From Streptomyces sp. f51 (GTDB lineage: Bacteria > Actinomycetota > Actinomycetes > Streptomycetales > Streptomycetaceae): a stretch of DNA of 64,000 bases. The notes under the pieces were generated by a model that saw only the letters and a list, made by a program, of their open reading frames with translations, did not search any database and had not been told where the DNA came from. Location: assembly GCF_037940415.1 (NCBI RefSeq), contig NZ_CP149798.1:3651001-3715000 (forward strand). The letters are read 5' to 3'. Position 1 is the first letter of the stretch. The number at the start of each line of letters is the position of its first letter. Shown piece after piece: positions 12,119 to 20,272 of the stretch. Position numbers and translations under genes: made by a program.

Positions 12119-13648
12119 GTGACGACCAGCCGCCAGCACCCGTTCTCTCCGTCCGAGCCACCGCGCCGTTCCGGCTCCGACGGCGGCCGTGGGCAGGGCC
12201 GCGGCAACGGACCCGAGCATGAGCACGGGCCGGGGCACGGGCATGAACAGGGGCACGGGCACGGGCCCGAGAGCGACCATCACGGGTCCGGCGACGGCCA
12301 CGGTCCTGGTCCGCGCCGCGGGCGGGACGAGCTCCCGAGCGCCGGGCACGGGCATTCCCACAGCCACGGTCCGGCAGCACCCGTCTCCCAGCGTCTGCGC
12401 AAGGTCATCGCCGCGGTGCTCATCCCCTTCGCGGCCGCGGTCGCGGTGGGACTGGTGGTGCTGTGGCCCGGCGGCGCTCCGGCCCACGAGCGCACCGGTG
12501 TCGGCTTCGACCGGCAGACCCAGCAGGCGACCGTCACCAGGATCGACCGGGTGGACTGCAAGTCCGTGAACGCCTCCTCGGGGGCCCAGGTCGGCGACAC
12601 CTCCGCCGCCGGGGGCTCCGCGGCCCAGCGCCCGGCGGCGGGGGACTGCAAGAAGGCGACGGTCCGGATCGACACCGGAAAGGACACGGGCCGCACGTTC
12701 ACCGAGATCGTCCAGCCGGATCAGTCACGGCAGTTGCACCAGAGCGAGAAGGTCGTCGTCGCGTACGAGCCCTCCGCCCCCAAGGACCTCCAGTACTCGG
12801 TCACGGACGCGAACCGGAAGCTGCCCCTGACGCTGCTCTCCGTGATCTTCGCGCTGGTCGTGGTGGTGATCGGGCGGATGCGCGGCGTCATGGCGCTGGT
12901 CGCCCTGGCCATCAGCTTCATGATCCTGAACTTCTTCATCCTGCCCGCGATCCTCCAGGGCTCGAACCCGCTGCTCGTGGCGGTCGTGGGGTCCAGCGCC
13001 ATCATGCTGATCGCGCTCTACATGTGTCATGGTCTGTCGGCCCGGACGTCCGTGGCCGTGGTCGGCACCCTGCTCTCCCTGGTGCTGATCGGCCTGCTCG
13101 GCTCCGTCTTCATCGACTGGGCCGTGCTGACCGGCAACACCGACGACAGCACCGGCCTGATCCACGGCCTGTACCCGTCCATCGACATGAGCGGCCTGCT
13201 GCTGGCCGGCGTCATCATCGGTTCACTCGGTGTCCTGGACGACGTGACAGTGACGCAGACCTCCGCGGTCTGGGAACTGCACGAGGCGAACCCCACGATG
13301 GGCTGGCGCGGTCTGTACCGCGCGGGCATCCGTATCGGCCGCGACCACATCGCGTCCGTCGTCAACACACTCGTCCTGGCCTACGCCGGCGCCGCGCTGC
13401 CGCTGCTGCTGCTCTTCTCGATCGCGCAGAGCAGCGTGGGCACCGTCGCCAACAGCGAGCTGGTCGCCGAGGAGATCGTGCGCACGCTGGTCGGTTCGAT
13501 CGGTCTGGTGGCCGCCGTACCGGTGACGACGGCGCTCGCCGCCCTGGTGGTCGCCGCGGACCGCGACGGGGGCGCGAGCGTCCCCGCTCAGACCGCGGCG
13601 GCCAGGCCCCCGGCACGCGCCGGCAAGGGACGTCGTCGCAAGCACTGA
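12119..13648 (+). CDS. YibE/F-like multipass membrane protein with His-rich N-terminus
   Basis: 509 residues. The first 90 residues are a hydrophilic His/Gly-rich stretch (HEHGPGHGHEQGHGHGP and GHGHSHSHG), which could bind metal ions. A transmembrane segment (AAVLIPFAAAVAVGLVVLWP) then leads to an extracytoplasmic region with paired cysteines, followed by about seven membrane spans of the YibE/F family (VIGRMRGVMALVALAISF, GSLGVLDDVTVTQTSAVWEL). The GTG at 12119 is the best start in frame though its ribosome site is weak. The family's function is not established. It is divergent from thiC. Confidence 0.82.
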   Translation: MTTSRQHPFSPSEPPRRSGSDGGRGQGRGNGPEHEHGPGHGHEQGHGHGPESDHHGSGDGHGPGPRRGRDELPSAGHGHSHSHGPAAPVSQRLRKVIAAVLIPFAAAVAVGLVVLWPGGAPAHERTGVGFDRQTQQATVTRIDRVDCKSVNASSGAQVGDTSAAGGSAAQRPAAGDCKKATVRIDTGKDTGRTFTEIVQPDQSRQLHQSEKVVVAYEPSAPKDLQYSVTDANRKLPLTLLSVIFALVVVVIGRMRGVMALVALAISFMILNFFILPAILQGSNPLLVAVVGSSAIMLIALYMCHGLSARTSVAVVGTLLSLVLIGLLGSVFIDWAVLTGNTDDSTGLIHGLYPSIDMSGLLLAGVIIGSLGVLDDVTVTQTSAVWELHEANPTMGWRGLYRAGIRIGRDHIASVVNTLVLAYAGAALPLLLLFSIAQSSVGTVANSELVAEEIVRTLVGSIGLVAAVPVTTALAALVVAADRDGGASVPAQTAAARPPARAGKGRRRKH

Positions 13649-13730
13649 CCGCCCGAGGAAAGTGCTGAAACCATCCTGCGTCGGCGGGCCTTGCGAGGAA
13701 GCGTTACGCCGCTCCGGGCCGGCCCCGGTG

Positions 13731-14168
13731 TCAGCCCGCGCTCTGTTCCTCGGTGAGGATGCGGTCGAGCACCGCGTCGAGCGATGAGTCGAATCCTTCG
13801 AGGGAGCGTTCCTGCCCGAGCGGCACGAGGCGGTCCGTGCGGTCGAGGAAGGCTACGAGCGGCGCGGTCCCGGACCGGAACAGCGCGTGATCGCCACCGA
13901 CCTGAAGCCGGATCAGCACCTCCCCGAGCGCCTCGGGGTCGGCCGGAGCGATGTGCACATCGCCGTCACCGCAGGGCCTGCCCACTCCGTCGATCAGCAG
14001 TTCCCGCCCGAACACCCAGGTCACAGGCGCGTCGCCGGGCAAATGGAAGGTCAACCGCACGGCGTACGGATCACAGGTCTCGTATCGCAGTTCGACGGGA
14101 ATGCGGAAGGACAGCTCCTCGGACACGAGGAAGCTCATCATGACCTCTGCCTGCACCGACTCGCGCAT
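13731..14168 (-). CDS. ssgA: Sporulation-specific cell division protein SsgA
   Basis: 145 residues beginning MRESVQAEVMMSFLVSEEL, with the SALP-family core (FRIPVELRYETCDPYAVRLT, FHLPGDAPVTWVFGRELL, DVHIAP, LIRLQVGGDHALFR, FLDRTDRLVPLG). SsgA is a cytoplasmic protein confined to streptomycetes and close relatives. It marks sites of septation and branching and helps SsgB/FtsZ positioning. The next gene upstream is ssgR, its known activator, on the same strand with a 101-bp gap. Sequence and context agree, so the assignment to SsgA rather than another SALP is firm. Confidence 0.96.
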   Translation of the reverse strand: MRESVQAEVMMSFLVSEELSFRIPVELRYETCDPYAVRLTFHLPGDAPVTWVFGRELLIDGVGRPCGDGDVHIAPADPEALGEVLIRLQVGGDHALFRSGTAPLVAFLDRTDRLVPLGQERSLEGFDSSLDAVLDRILTEEQSAG

Positions 14169-14269
14169 CGCCTACCCCGTCGTTTGCCGTCCACCGGCCA
14201 GGATTCATCCCACCCGACACTGCTGGAAATATTGCTCAACGTGCATGCTGGATTACAAGGAGTGAGTTT

Positions 14270-15481
14270 TCAGATACTGATAGAGAAGGCGAGTGTTCCT
14301 AGCAGCCGTCCGACCTCACCGTGCAGCCTCCGTGCCGCGGGCATCAGGCGGTCACCCTGGTGGGACGGAAGGGAGAAGGCCACAGCGGCGGCCGAACCGC
14401 CCGCGGTGACTGGGATCGCCGCGCAGACCGTGCCCAGCGCGTACTCCTGCCGCTCGACCACCGGTTCCATCCGGCCGGTCCGTTCCAGGCGCCGCAGCAG
14501 CCGGTCCTCGTCACGCACCGTGTACGGGGTGAGCGCCCGCACCGGGTAGCGGTCGAGGTGGTCACGCCGTGACTTGTCGTCGAGCTGGGCGAGCAGACAC
14601 TGGCCGACCGCGTGGGCGTGCCCGGTCTCACGGAAGTCGGCCCACTCCTGGACCGCCGGGTTCGCCGGGCTGTCGACGACGCACAGGACCTCGATCTCGC
14701 CCTCGCGGTAGACCGCGTAGTACATGGGGGCGCCGATCATGTCGCGCCAGTGCGCGAGGGTGTCCCGTACCGCGCCGCGACGTTTCTGCCGGGCTCCGCT
14801 GGTGCTCAGCCGCTCGGCGGCCTCGCCGAGGAAGAACAGCCCGCTGTCACGGCGCAGATAGCCTTCGTGGACCAGCGTGCGCAGCAGGTGGTAGGCCGTC
14901 GGCAGGGCCAGTCCCGCCTCGCGCGCGAGCTGTTTGGCGGGGGCGCCCTGCTCACGCGAGGCGACGGCCTCCAGCAGACGCATCGCACGCTGCACCGAGC
15001 CGATCAGCGTGGTGGCGTGCGAGTCCAGGGGAGCGCCTTCGGGCCCCGGGGCGGGGGTGCGGGCGGGCCGCGCGGTCCTCGCGGGCGCGGAGGGGGAACT
15101 CGGGGCCGCCGAGGGCCTGGTGCGCCCGGAGAGCCCTTCCGCCGGCGCGGTGCGCCGGGCGGATTCCTCCACCGTCGCGGTCCGGGGCGGCGCCGGCTCC
15201 CTGGGGGATGCCGACGGGCCGCGGGAGGGCGGTGGCTCCCCCGGCGAGCTACGCGGCTGGACCGGTGGAACGCGTGCCGCCGCGGGCGTGCCCGGTCGCC
15301 GGAAGGGTGGAGCGACGGATGGTACGGGTGCGGTGTCGACCGTGGCCAAGGGGCACTCCGAAGAGCGAGGAGGACCGCCCGTGCGGGGAATCACGGGAGG
15401 GGGCTGTGCGCTGCCCGCGGGGTCGGCCCCGCGTCGGGTTCCGGACTCTAACGGCCCGTCACCGCATATACGCGGCCTCAC
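14270..15481 (-). CDS. ssgR: IclR-family regulator SsgR, activator of ssgA
   Basis: 403 residues from the GTG at 15481, which has a good AGGGGGA ribosome site. The C-terminal 245 residues are a standard IclR protein: winged helix (GSVQRAMRLLEAVASREQ, LAREAGLALPTAYHLLRTL) and effector domain (RETGHAHAVGQCLLAQL, LGTVCAAIPVTAGGSAAAVA). The first 150 residues are almost entirely Pro, Ala, Ser, Arg and Gly with no domain. Known IclR proteins are near 240-260 residues, so either this strain carries a disordered extension or translation starts later. In S. coelicolor SsgR switches on ssgA; the location just upstream of ssgA supports the name. Confidence 0.88.
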   Translation of the reverse strand: MRPRICGDGPLESGTRRGADPAGSAQPPPVIPRTGGPPRSSECPLATVDTAPVPSVAPPFRRPGTPAAARVPPVQPRSSPGEPPPSRGPSASPREPAPPRTATVEESARRTAPAEGLSGRTRPSAAPSSPSAPARTARPARTPAPGPEGAPLDSHATTLIGSVQRAMRLLEAVASREQGAPAKQLAREAGLALPTAYHLLRTLVHEGYLRRDSGLFFLGEAAERLSTSGARQKRRGAVRDTLAHWRDMIGAPMYYAVYREGEIEVLCVVDSPANPAVQEWADFRETGHAHAVGQCLLAQLDDKSRRDHLDRYPVRALTPYTVRDEDRLLRRLERTGRMEPVVERQEYALGTVCAAIPVTAGGSAAAVAFSLPSHQGDRLMPAARRLHGEVGRLLGTLAFSISI

Positions 15482-15560
15482 CGGAAAACTTCCCCCTGCC
15501 GAGGGAACCTTGGGTTCCCTTTCCCCCTTCGCCGTTACCTGCCGCTCACCCTCTCGCGCC

Positions 15561-15773
15561 TCACCAGTCGCTGCGCGAGGAGGAACCCGACATGAACTTC
15601 CGCACGACGAAGATGAGCCCGCCGACCAGCGCGACGAAGACGAGCAGCTTGAAGAGCAGGCCGATGACGAACCCGACGACGGTCGCTATCAGACCTCCGA
15701 ACACCACCAGGGCGATGACCGGCACCGCGACCCACTTCACCCACCACGGCATACCGCTGAAGATCTCCTGCAT
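15561..15773 (-). CDS. Small two-TM membrane protein (DUF5326-like)
   Basis: 70 residues starting MQEIFSGMPWWVKWVAVPVI. Two hydrophobic helices (WVAVPVIALVVFGGLIATVV and a longer one ending GGLIFVVRKFM) are followed by a short polar tail. The ATG at 15773 has an AAGGACAGGG ribosome site, so the longer frame upstream is not used. It resembles the Streptomyces family DUF5326 as I remember it; function unknown. Confidence 0.75.
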   Translation of the reverse strand: MQEIFSGMPWWVKWVAVPVIALVVFGGLIATVVGFVIGLLFKLLVFVALVGGLIFVVRKFMSGSSSRSDW

Positions 15774-15938
15774 CGCCCTGTCCTTACCTCTCCTCGCCCG
15801 CGGTCCCGACGCCGGGACTCTGATTCCGGGCTCTCTGGTGTCTCGCATCCGATGCTAGGCGGCGCAGGGGGCCGCGCGGTGGCCTCGCACCCCTTGTCCT
15901 CCCCTGACCGTCCCCCTAGGGAACCCTGAGACGCGCGG

Positions 15939-16256
15939 TCAGCTCTCGGGCGGAGAGAACATCACCAGGACCCGCAGATCCTCCGTGATGTGGTGGAACT
16001 TGTGGGCCACCCCGGCCGGTACGTAGACGACGCTGCCCCGGGCCACCTGAGTGGTCTCCAGGCCGACCGTGATCGACGCCCGCCCGCTGGCCACGAAGTA
16101 CACCTCGTCCTGGCCGTGCGGTTTCTGCGGGTCGAACGAACCCGCGTCGAGCGCGTAGAGCCCGACCGACATGTTCCGTTCACGCAGAAACTGGAGGTAC
16201 GCACCGTCGTTGGCGGCGCGTTCCGCCTCCAGTTCATCCAGCCGGAATGCCTTCAT
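15939..16256 (-). CDS. Small cupin-domain protein
   Basis: 105 residues of single-domain cupin. Motif 1 is recognisable as PHGQDEVYFVASGRASITVG, and motif 2 as VARGSVVYVPAGVAHKFHHI, which together supply His/Glu metal ligands. The ATG at 16256 has a GAGGGCG ribosome site; the larger frame extending to 16625 is a shadow of the divergent membrane gene. Possible roles range from small-molecule binding to an isomerase; nothing in the context decides. Confidence 0.87.
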   Translation of the reverse strand: MKAFRLDELEAERAANDGAYLQFLRERNMSVGLYALDAGSFDPQKPHGQDEVYFVASGRASITVGLETTQVARGSVVYVPAGVAHKFHHITEDLRVLVMFSPPES

Positions 16257-16337
16257 CGCCCTCGTCCGCTCTCGTGCACCACAGGCTGTTTCCACAGCCT
16301 CTTCTTGCCAGTCGATCTCTCTGCCACGATCAGACAC

Positions 16338-16715
16338 ATGAAGAATTTCGTAGTCAAGACGCTCGCCAACGCGGGGGCCCTGGCCGTCGCCGTCTGGCTG
16401 CTCGACAAGATCACCCTGACGGGCGACAGCACGGGCAAGAAGATAGGCACGCTCATCCTCGTGGCACTGGTCTTCGGACTGGTGAACTTCCTGGTCAAGC
16501 CGGTCGTGAAGGTACTGACCTTCCCGCTCTTCATCCTCACCCTCGGCCTGATCACCCTTGTGGTGAACGCCTTGATGCTGATGCTCACCTCGTGGCTCGC
16601 CGACAAACTCGACCTGAGCTTCCACGTGGAGGGCTTCTGGACCGCCGTCCTGGGCGGCCTGATCATCTCCATCGTCTCCTGGGCGCTCAACGTCGTCCTG
16701 CCCGACGGCGACTGA
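16338..16715 (+). CDS. Phage-holin-like four-TM membrane protein (PF04020 type)
   Basis: 125 residues with four hydrophobic helices (TLANAGALAVAVWLLDKITL, GTLILVALVFGLVNFLVKPV, VLTFPLFILTLGLITLVVNA, AVLGGLIISIVSWALNVVLP). The motif GLVNFLVKPVVKVLTFPLFILT is the signature of the mycobacterial-type family 4 holin superfamily (Phage_holin_4_2). Despite the name these chromosomal proteins are not lytic genes; their role is unclear. It ends 17 bp before ptpA, so the two are likely cotranscribed. Confidence 0.88.
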   Translation: MKNFVVKTLANAGALAVAVWLLDKITLTGDSTGKKIGTLILVALVFGLVNFLVKPVVKVLTFPLFILTLGLITLVVNALMLMLTSWLADKLDLSFHVEGFWTAVLGGLIISIVSWALNVVLPDGD

Positions 16716-16732
16716 ACGGCTGAGAGAGTTCC

Positions 16733-17224
16733 ATGACCTACCGCGTCTGCTTCGTCTGCACCGGCAACATCTGCCGCTCGCCGATGGCCGAGTCCGTCTT
16801 CCGCGCGCATGTGGAGCGGGCCGGACTCGACGAACTCGTCGAGGTCGACAGCGCGGGCACGGGCGGCTGGCACGAGGGCGACGGAGCGGACGAACGCACC
16901 GTCGCCGTGCTGGAGGCGGGCGGCTACGAGAGCGGCCACGCAGCCCGGCAGTTCCAGGCCTCGTGGTTCTCCCGTCTCGATCTCGTCATCGCCCTCGACA
17001 CAGGACACCTCAAGGCCCTGCGCCGTCTCGCGAGCAGCGCCGAGGACGCCGGGAAGGTCCGGCTGCTGCGCTCGTACGACCCCACCGCCGGCGACGACCT
17101 GGACGTCCCCGATCCGTACTACGGACACCTGGACGGCTTCGAGGCATGTCTTGAGATGGTGGAGGCGGCGAGCCCTGGGCTGCTCGCCGCGGTACGCGAG
17201 CAAGTGGAAGGACCAACGGCATGA
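16733..17224 (+). CDS. ptpA: Low-molecular-weight protein-tyrosine phosphatase PtpA
   Basis: 163 residues. The active-site loop CX5RS is VCTGNICRS near the N-terminus (nucleophile C9, R15), and the general-acid aspartate is in DVPDPYYG near residue 126. Length and motifs fit the LMW-PTP family; PtpA of S. coelicolor occupies this position and affects secondary metabolism when overexpressed. Its stop overlaps the start of the next gene by 4 bp (ATGA), indicating translational coupling with the cystathionine lyase-type enzyme. Confidence 0.95.
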   Translation: MTYRVCFVCTGNICRSPMAESVFRAHVERAGLDELVEVDSAGTGGWHEGDGADERTVAVLEAGGYESGHAARQFQASWFSRLDLVIALDTGHLKALRRLASSAEDAGKVRLLRSYDPTAGDDLDVPDPYYGHLDGFEACLEMVEAASPGLLAAVREQVEGPTA

Positions 17225-18417
17225 CGCCAGAGGATTTCGGCACGACGGACAAGGGCACCGGCCCCGCGGACGAACACGCGGACACACGGGCGACGGTGCC
17301 GGGTGACGGCACCCGTGCGGTACGGGCCGGACTGCCCGAGCCGGTCAAGTACGAGCCGACCCTTCCCGGCCCGGTCTTCGCCGCGCACTTCCATCTGCCC
17401 GGTGAGCCCACCGGCCCGTACACCTACGGCCGCGACGAGAACCCGACCTGGACGCTCCTGGAGCGTGCCATCGGCGAACTGGAGGCGCCCGGGCGGGAGT
17501 CCGTCGAGACGCTCTCCTTCCCCTCCGGCATGGCCGCCATCTCCGCGGTGCTCTTCTCGCAGCTGCGGGCCGGTGACATCGTCGTCCTTCCGGACGACGG
17601 CTATCAGGTGCTTCCCCTGGTGCGCGAGCAGCTGACCGCGTTCGGCGTCGAGGTGCGCACCGCACCCACCGCCGGCGATGCCCAGCTGGAGGTGCTGGAC
17701 GGCGCGAAGCTGCTGTGGATCGAGACACCGTCCAACCCGGGTCTCGATGTCTGCGACCTGCGGCGCCTCGTGGCCGCCGCCCACGCGCAGGGCACGCTGG
17801 TCGCCGTGGACAACACGCTGGCCACCCCGCTCGGGCAGCGCCCGCTGGAGCTGGGCGCCGACTTCTCCGTGGCCAGCGGAACCAAGATGCTCACCGGGCA
17901 CGGCGACATCCTCCTCGGCTACGTCACCGCCAAGGACGCGGCACTGATGGCTCCGGTACGACGCTGGCGCAAGGTCGTCGGTGCCATCCCCGGCCCCATG
18001 GAGGCATGGCTGGCCCACCGTTCCCTCGCCACGCTCCAGCTGCGGGCGGACCGCCAGAGCGCCACCGCGAAGACGATCGCCGAGGTGCTGCGGGACCGGC
18101 CCGAGGTGACGGGGCTGCGGTACCCGGGACTGCCCGAGGACCCCTCGTACAAGATCGCCTCGCAGCAGATGCGCCGCTTCGGCTGCGTGGTCTCCTTCAC
18201 GCTGCCCTCGCGCGAGCACGCGGAACGCTTCCTCGACTCGCTGCGCCTGGTGGACGACGCCACCAGCTTCGGCGGGGTGCGGTCCACGGCCGAGCGGCGC
18301 GGCCGGTGGGGCGGGGACGCCGTCCCGGCCGGCTTCATCCGCCTCTCCGCCGGCGCCGAGGATCCCGAGGACCTGGTGGCGGACATTCTGCGGGCCCTCG
18401 ACGCATCCGCGGAATAG
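17221..18417 (+). CDS. Cystathionine gamma-lyase/synthase-type PLP enzyme
   Basis: 398 residues of the Cys/Met-metabolism PLP family. Markers are YGRDENPTWTLLERAIGELE, SFPSGMAAISAVLF, WIETPSNPGLDVCDL, VDNTLATP and the PLP lysine K222 in ASGTKMLTGHGDILLGYV, with SFGGVRST near the end. It would cleave or form C-gamma bonds in cystathionine or homocysteine. The N-terminal 40 residues are a polar extension. It is coupled to ptpA and followed by a strong terminator. Lyase versus gamma-synthase cannot be settled from motifs. Confidence 0.88.
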   Translation: MTPEDFGTTDKGTGPADEHADTRATVPGDGTRAVRAGLPEPVKYEPTLPGPVFAAHFHLPGEPTGPYTYGRDENPTWTLLERAIGELEAPGRESVETLSFPSGMAAISAVLFSQLRAGDIVVLPDDGYQVLPLVREQLTAFGVEVRTAPTAGDAQLEVLDGAKLLWIETPSNPGLDVCDLRRLVAAAHAQGTLVAVDNTLATPLGQRPLELGADFSVASGTKMLTGHGDILLGYVTAKDAALMAPVRRWRKVVGAIPGPMEAWLAHRSLATLQLRADRQSATAKTIAEVLRDRPEVTGLRYPGLPEDPSYKIASQQMRRFGCVVSFTLPSREHAERFLDSLRLVDDATSFGGVRSTAERRGRWGGDAVPAGFIRLSAGAEDPEDLVADILRALDASAE

Positions 18418-18457
18418 GCGCCCGCCACGGCGGGATCAGCCCGCCACTCCGCACAAC

Positions 18458-18496
18458 GAACGGTCCGAGCCTCCCCCCTCGTGGCTCGGACCGTTC
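18458..18496 (+). terminator. Intrinsic terminator after the ptpA operon
   Basis: Perfect 14-bp inverted repeat (18458-18471 and 18483-18496) with an 11-nt loop, followed by CGGTTCTTT. It closes the holin-like/ptpA/cystathionine-lyase unit. Confidence 0.85.
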
Positions 18497-18631
18497 CGGT
18501 TCTTTGCGCGAAGAACCGCGCGAACAAGGCTAGTTGACTCTGTGTCAGTGTCCAATCACGGTAGCGACAGCGACCTATCGACTTATTTATAGTTGAGGTT
18601 CGCGCGGGGGTGCTGAAAGGGGAGAGGCACC

Positions 18632-19537
18632 ATGGACCTGGCCTTGCTGCGCACGTTCGTGACCGTGCACCGGGCCGGATCCTTCACTCGTGCCGCCGCA
18701 CTGCTGGGCCTGTCCCAACCGGCCGTCACCTCGCAGATCCGCACACTGGAAAGCCAGTTGGGGCGGCCCCTGTTCCTGCGCCAGGCGCGTGGCGTGACCC
18801 CCACGACCATGGGCGACGAGCTCGCCCACAAGGCGGCGCCGCACCTCGACGCCCTCGTGGAGATCACCGGTACGGGCCTCGACGAGGACTCGTCCCTTCG
18901 CACACTGCATCTCGCGGGACCGCCCGAGTTCACCGCGGAACGCGCGTTACCCGCTCTCATGGGACTGACCGGGGACGACGGCCAGGGCTTCGCCCTGCGC
19001 GCCTCCTTCGGCAACGCGGAGGAGACGATGGAGGGGCTCGCCGCCGGACATCACGATCTGGCCATGACGACGGCCCAGCCGCGGGGTGCGCTGCTCACCG
19101 CGACTCCGCTCTGCGACGAGGAGCACGTCCTGGTCGCCGCTCCACGCTGGGCCGCCGAGATCAGCCCCGGCAAACTCCGCCGCAGGGGCGCCCAGACCCT
19201 GGAGAACCTCCCCGTCGTCGAGGTCCACGAGTCGCTGCCGCTCGTCGCCCGCTACTGGGCCTCCGTCTTCGACTGCCGTCCAGCCGCCTCCGGCACGGTG
19301 ATCGTTCCGGATCTCAGGGCGGTCCTCGCCTGTGCCGCCGCCGGAGCGGGTCTCGCCGTCCTGCCCAGATATCTCTGTTCCGACGCCATCGAACGCGGAG
19401 ACCTCGTGGCGCTCCTCGACCCCGCGGTCCCCCCGCTGCGTACCTATTTCCTGGTCGTGCGGACCGGAACGCTGGCGATGCCGCACATCGCCCGGGCGCA
19501 CGAATGGCTGCTGCGGGCGGCTTCCGACTGGAGCTGA
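18632..19537 (+). CDS. LysR-family transcriptional regulator
   Basis: 301 residues. The N-terminal helix-turn-helix (MDLALLRTFVTVHRAGSFTR, LLGLSQPAVTSQIRTLESQL, RPLFLRQARGVTPT) is classic LysR; the effector domain follows. The ATG at 18632 has an AAAGGGGAGAGG ribosome site. No divergent partner is present, since the ptpA operon precedes it in the same direction behind a terminator; the target is unknown. Confidence 0.9.
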   Translation: MDLALLRTFVTVHRAGSFTRAAALLGLSQPAVTSQIRTLESQLGRPLFLRQARGVTPTTMGDELAHKAAPHLDALVEITGTGLDEDSSLRTLHLAGPPEFTAERALPALMGLTGDDGQGFALRASFGNAEETMEGLAAGHHDLAMTTAQPRGALLTATPLCDEEHVLVAAPRWAAEISPGKLRRRGAQTLENLPVVEVHESLPLVARYWASVFDCRPAASGTVIVPDLRAVLACAAAGAGLAVLPRYLCSDAIERGDLVALLDPAVPPLRTYFLVVRTGTLAMPHIARAHEWLLRAASDWS

Positions 19538-19603
19538 GGCGGGCACGCACACGGGATCAGGGACATTCCTCGGGATTTTCGCGCGGAATCGCGGTCCCAC
19601 GAT

Positions 19604-19617
19604 GTTTCACGTGGAAC
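19604..19617. other. parS-like site (one mismatch)
   Basis: GTTTCACGTGGAAC differs from the parS consensus in one position. It lies in the gap between the LysR gene and the NUDIX gene. Confidence 0.6.
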
Positions 19618-19638
19618 CAGCCGGGCCACATTTCTCCC

Positions 19639-20121
19639 ATGACCGTCCGACCCGTGGTCAAGCGCACCGCACGTGCCGTCCTGCTCGACGGCGACGACCT
19701 GATCCTGATCAAGCGCACCAAGCCCGGTGTCGATCCCTACTGGCTCACACCGGGTGGCGGGGTCGAACCGGAGGACGCGACTGTCGTCGAAGCACTCCAC
19801 CGTGAGGTGCACGAGGAGCTCGGCGCCAAGATCGTCGATGTGGTGCCCTGCTTCGTCGACACCGTCGAGCACATCGGCGACGACGGCGGCGCGACCGGCG
19901 TGAAGGTCCAGCACTTCTTCGTCTGCCGGCTGGAGTCCATGGACCCGTCCCTGCGCCACGGTCCCGAGGTGGACGAGCCCTGCGGCGAATACGAGATCGT
20001 CCGTGTCCCGTTCACCCGGGTCGGTATCGCCTCCGTACACCTCGTACCACTGTCCTTGCGGCACTATCTCGACGGAAACATCGAGGGCGTACGCGCCATG
20101 CACGCGCCCGACCTGGGCTGA
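19639..20121 (+). CDS. NUDIX hydrolase
   Basis: 160 residues. The Nudix box is seen as GGGVEPEDATVVEALHREV followed by HEELGA; the catalytic REVHEELG half is intact, while the first half has one residue more than the usual spacing, a variant seen in many actinobacterial members. It should hydrolyse a nucleoside-diphosphate-linked substrate. The ATG at 19639 begins just before the first beta-strand (KRTARAVLLDGDDLILIKR). parS-type sites flank it on both sides (19604 and 20157). Confidence 0.9.
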   Translation: MTVRPVVKRTARAVLLDGDDLILIKRTKPGVDPYWLTPGGGVEPEDATVVEALHREVHEELGAKIVDVVPCFVDTVEHIGDDGGATGVKVQHFFVCRLESMDPSLRHGPEVDEPCGEYEIVRVPFTRVGIASVHLVPLSLRHYLDGNIEGVRAMHAPDLG

Positions 20122-20156
20122 TCCGGGAGACCACAGGTCACTCACCCAGGTCGGCG

Positions 20157-20170
20157 GTTTCACGTGAAAC
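20157..20170. other. parS site (perfect)
   Basis: GTTTCACGTGAAAC matches the Streptomyces parS consensus. Symmetry extends to 22 bp (20153-20174). Intergenic, after the NUDIX gene. Confidence 0.9.
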
Positions 20171-20272
20171 CGCCGGTCACTGGTGCCGACGGAACGGAGC
20201 ACCGCCAAAAGCCGGGAGCAGTGCCGGGAAAGCGGTGGACGGCAGGGGTTCGTCTCGGACAGCCTGATCCGT

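Noticed and set aside
16624-16635. CACGTG palindrome in the holin-like gene, and others at 45308 and 56987
   Set aside because: Only the central six or so bases are symmetric; the flanks do not match parS.
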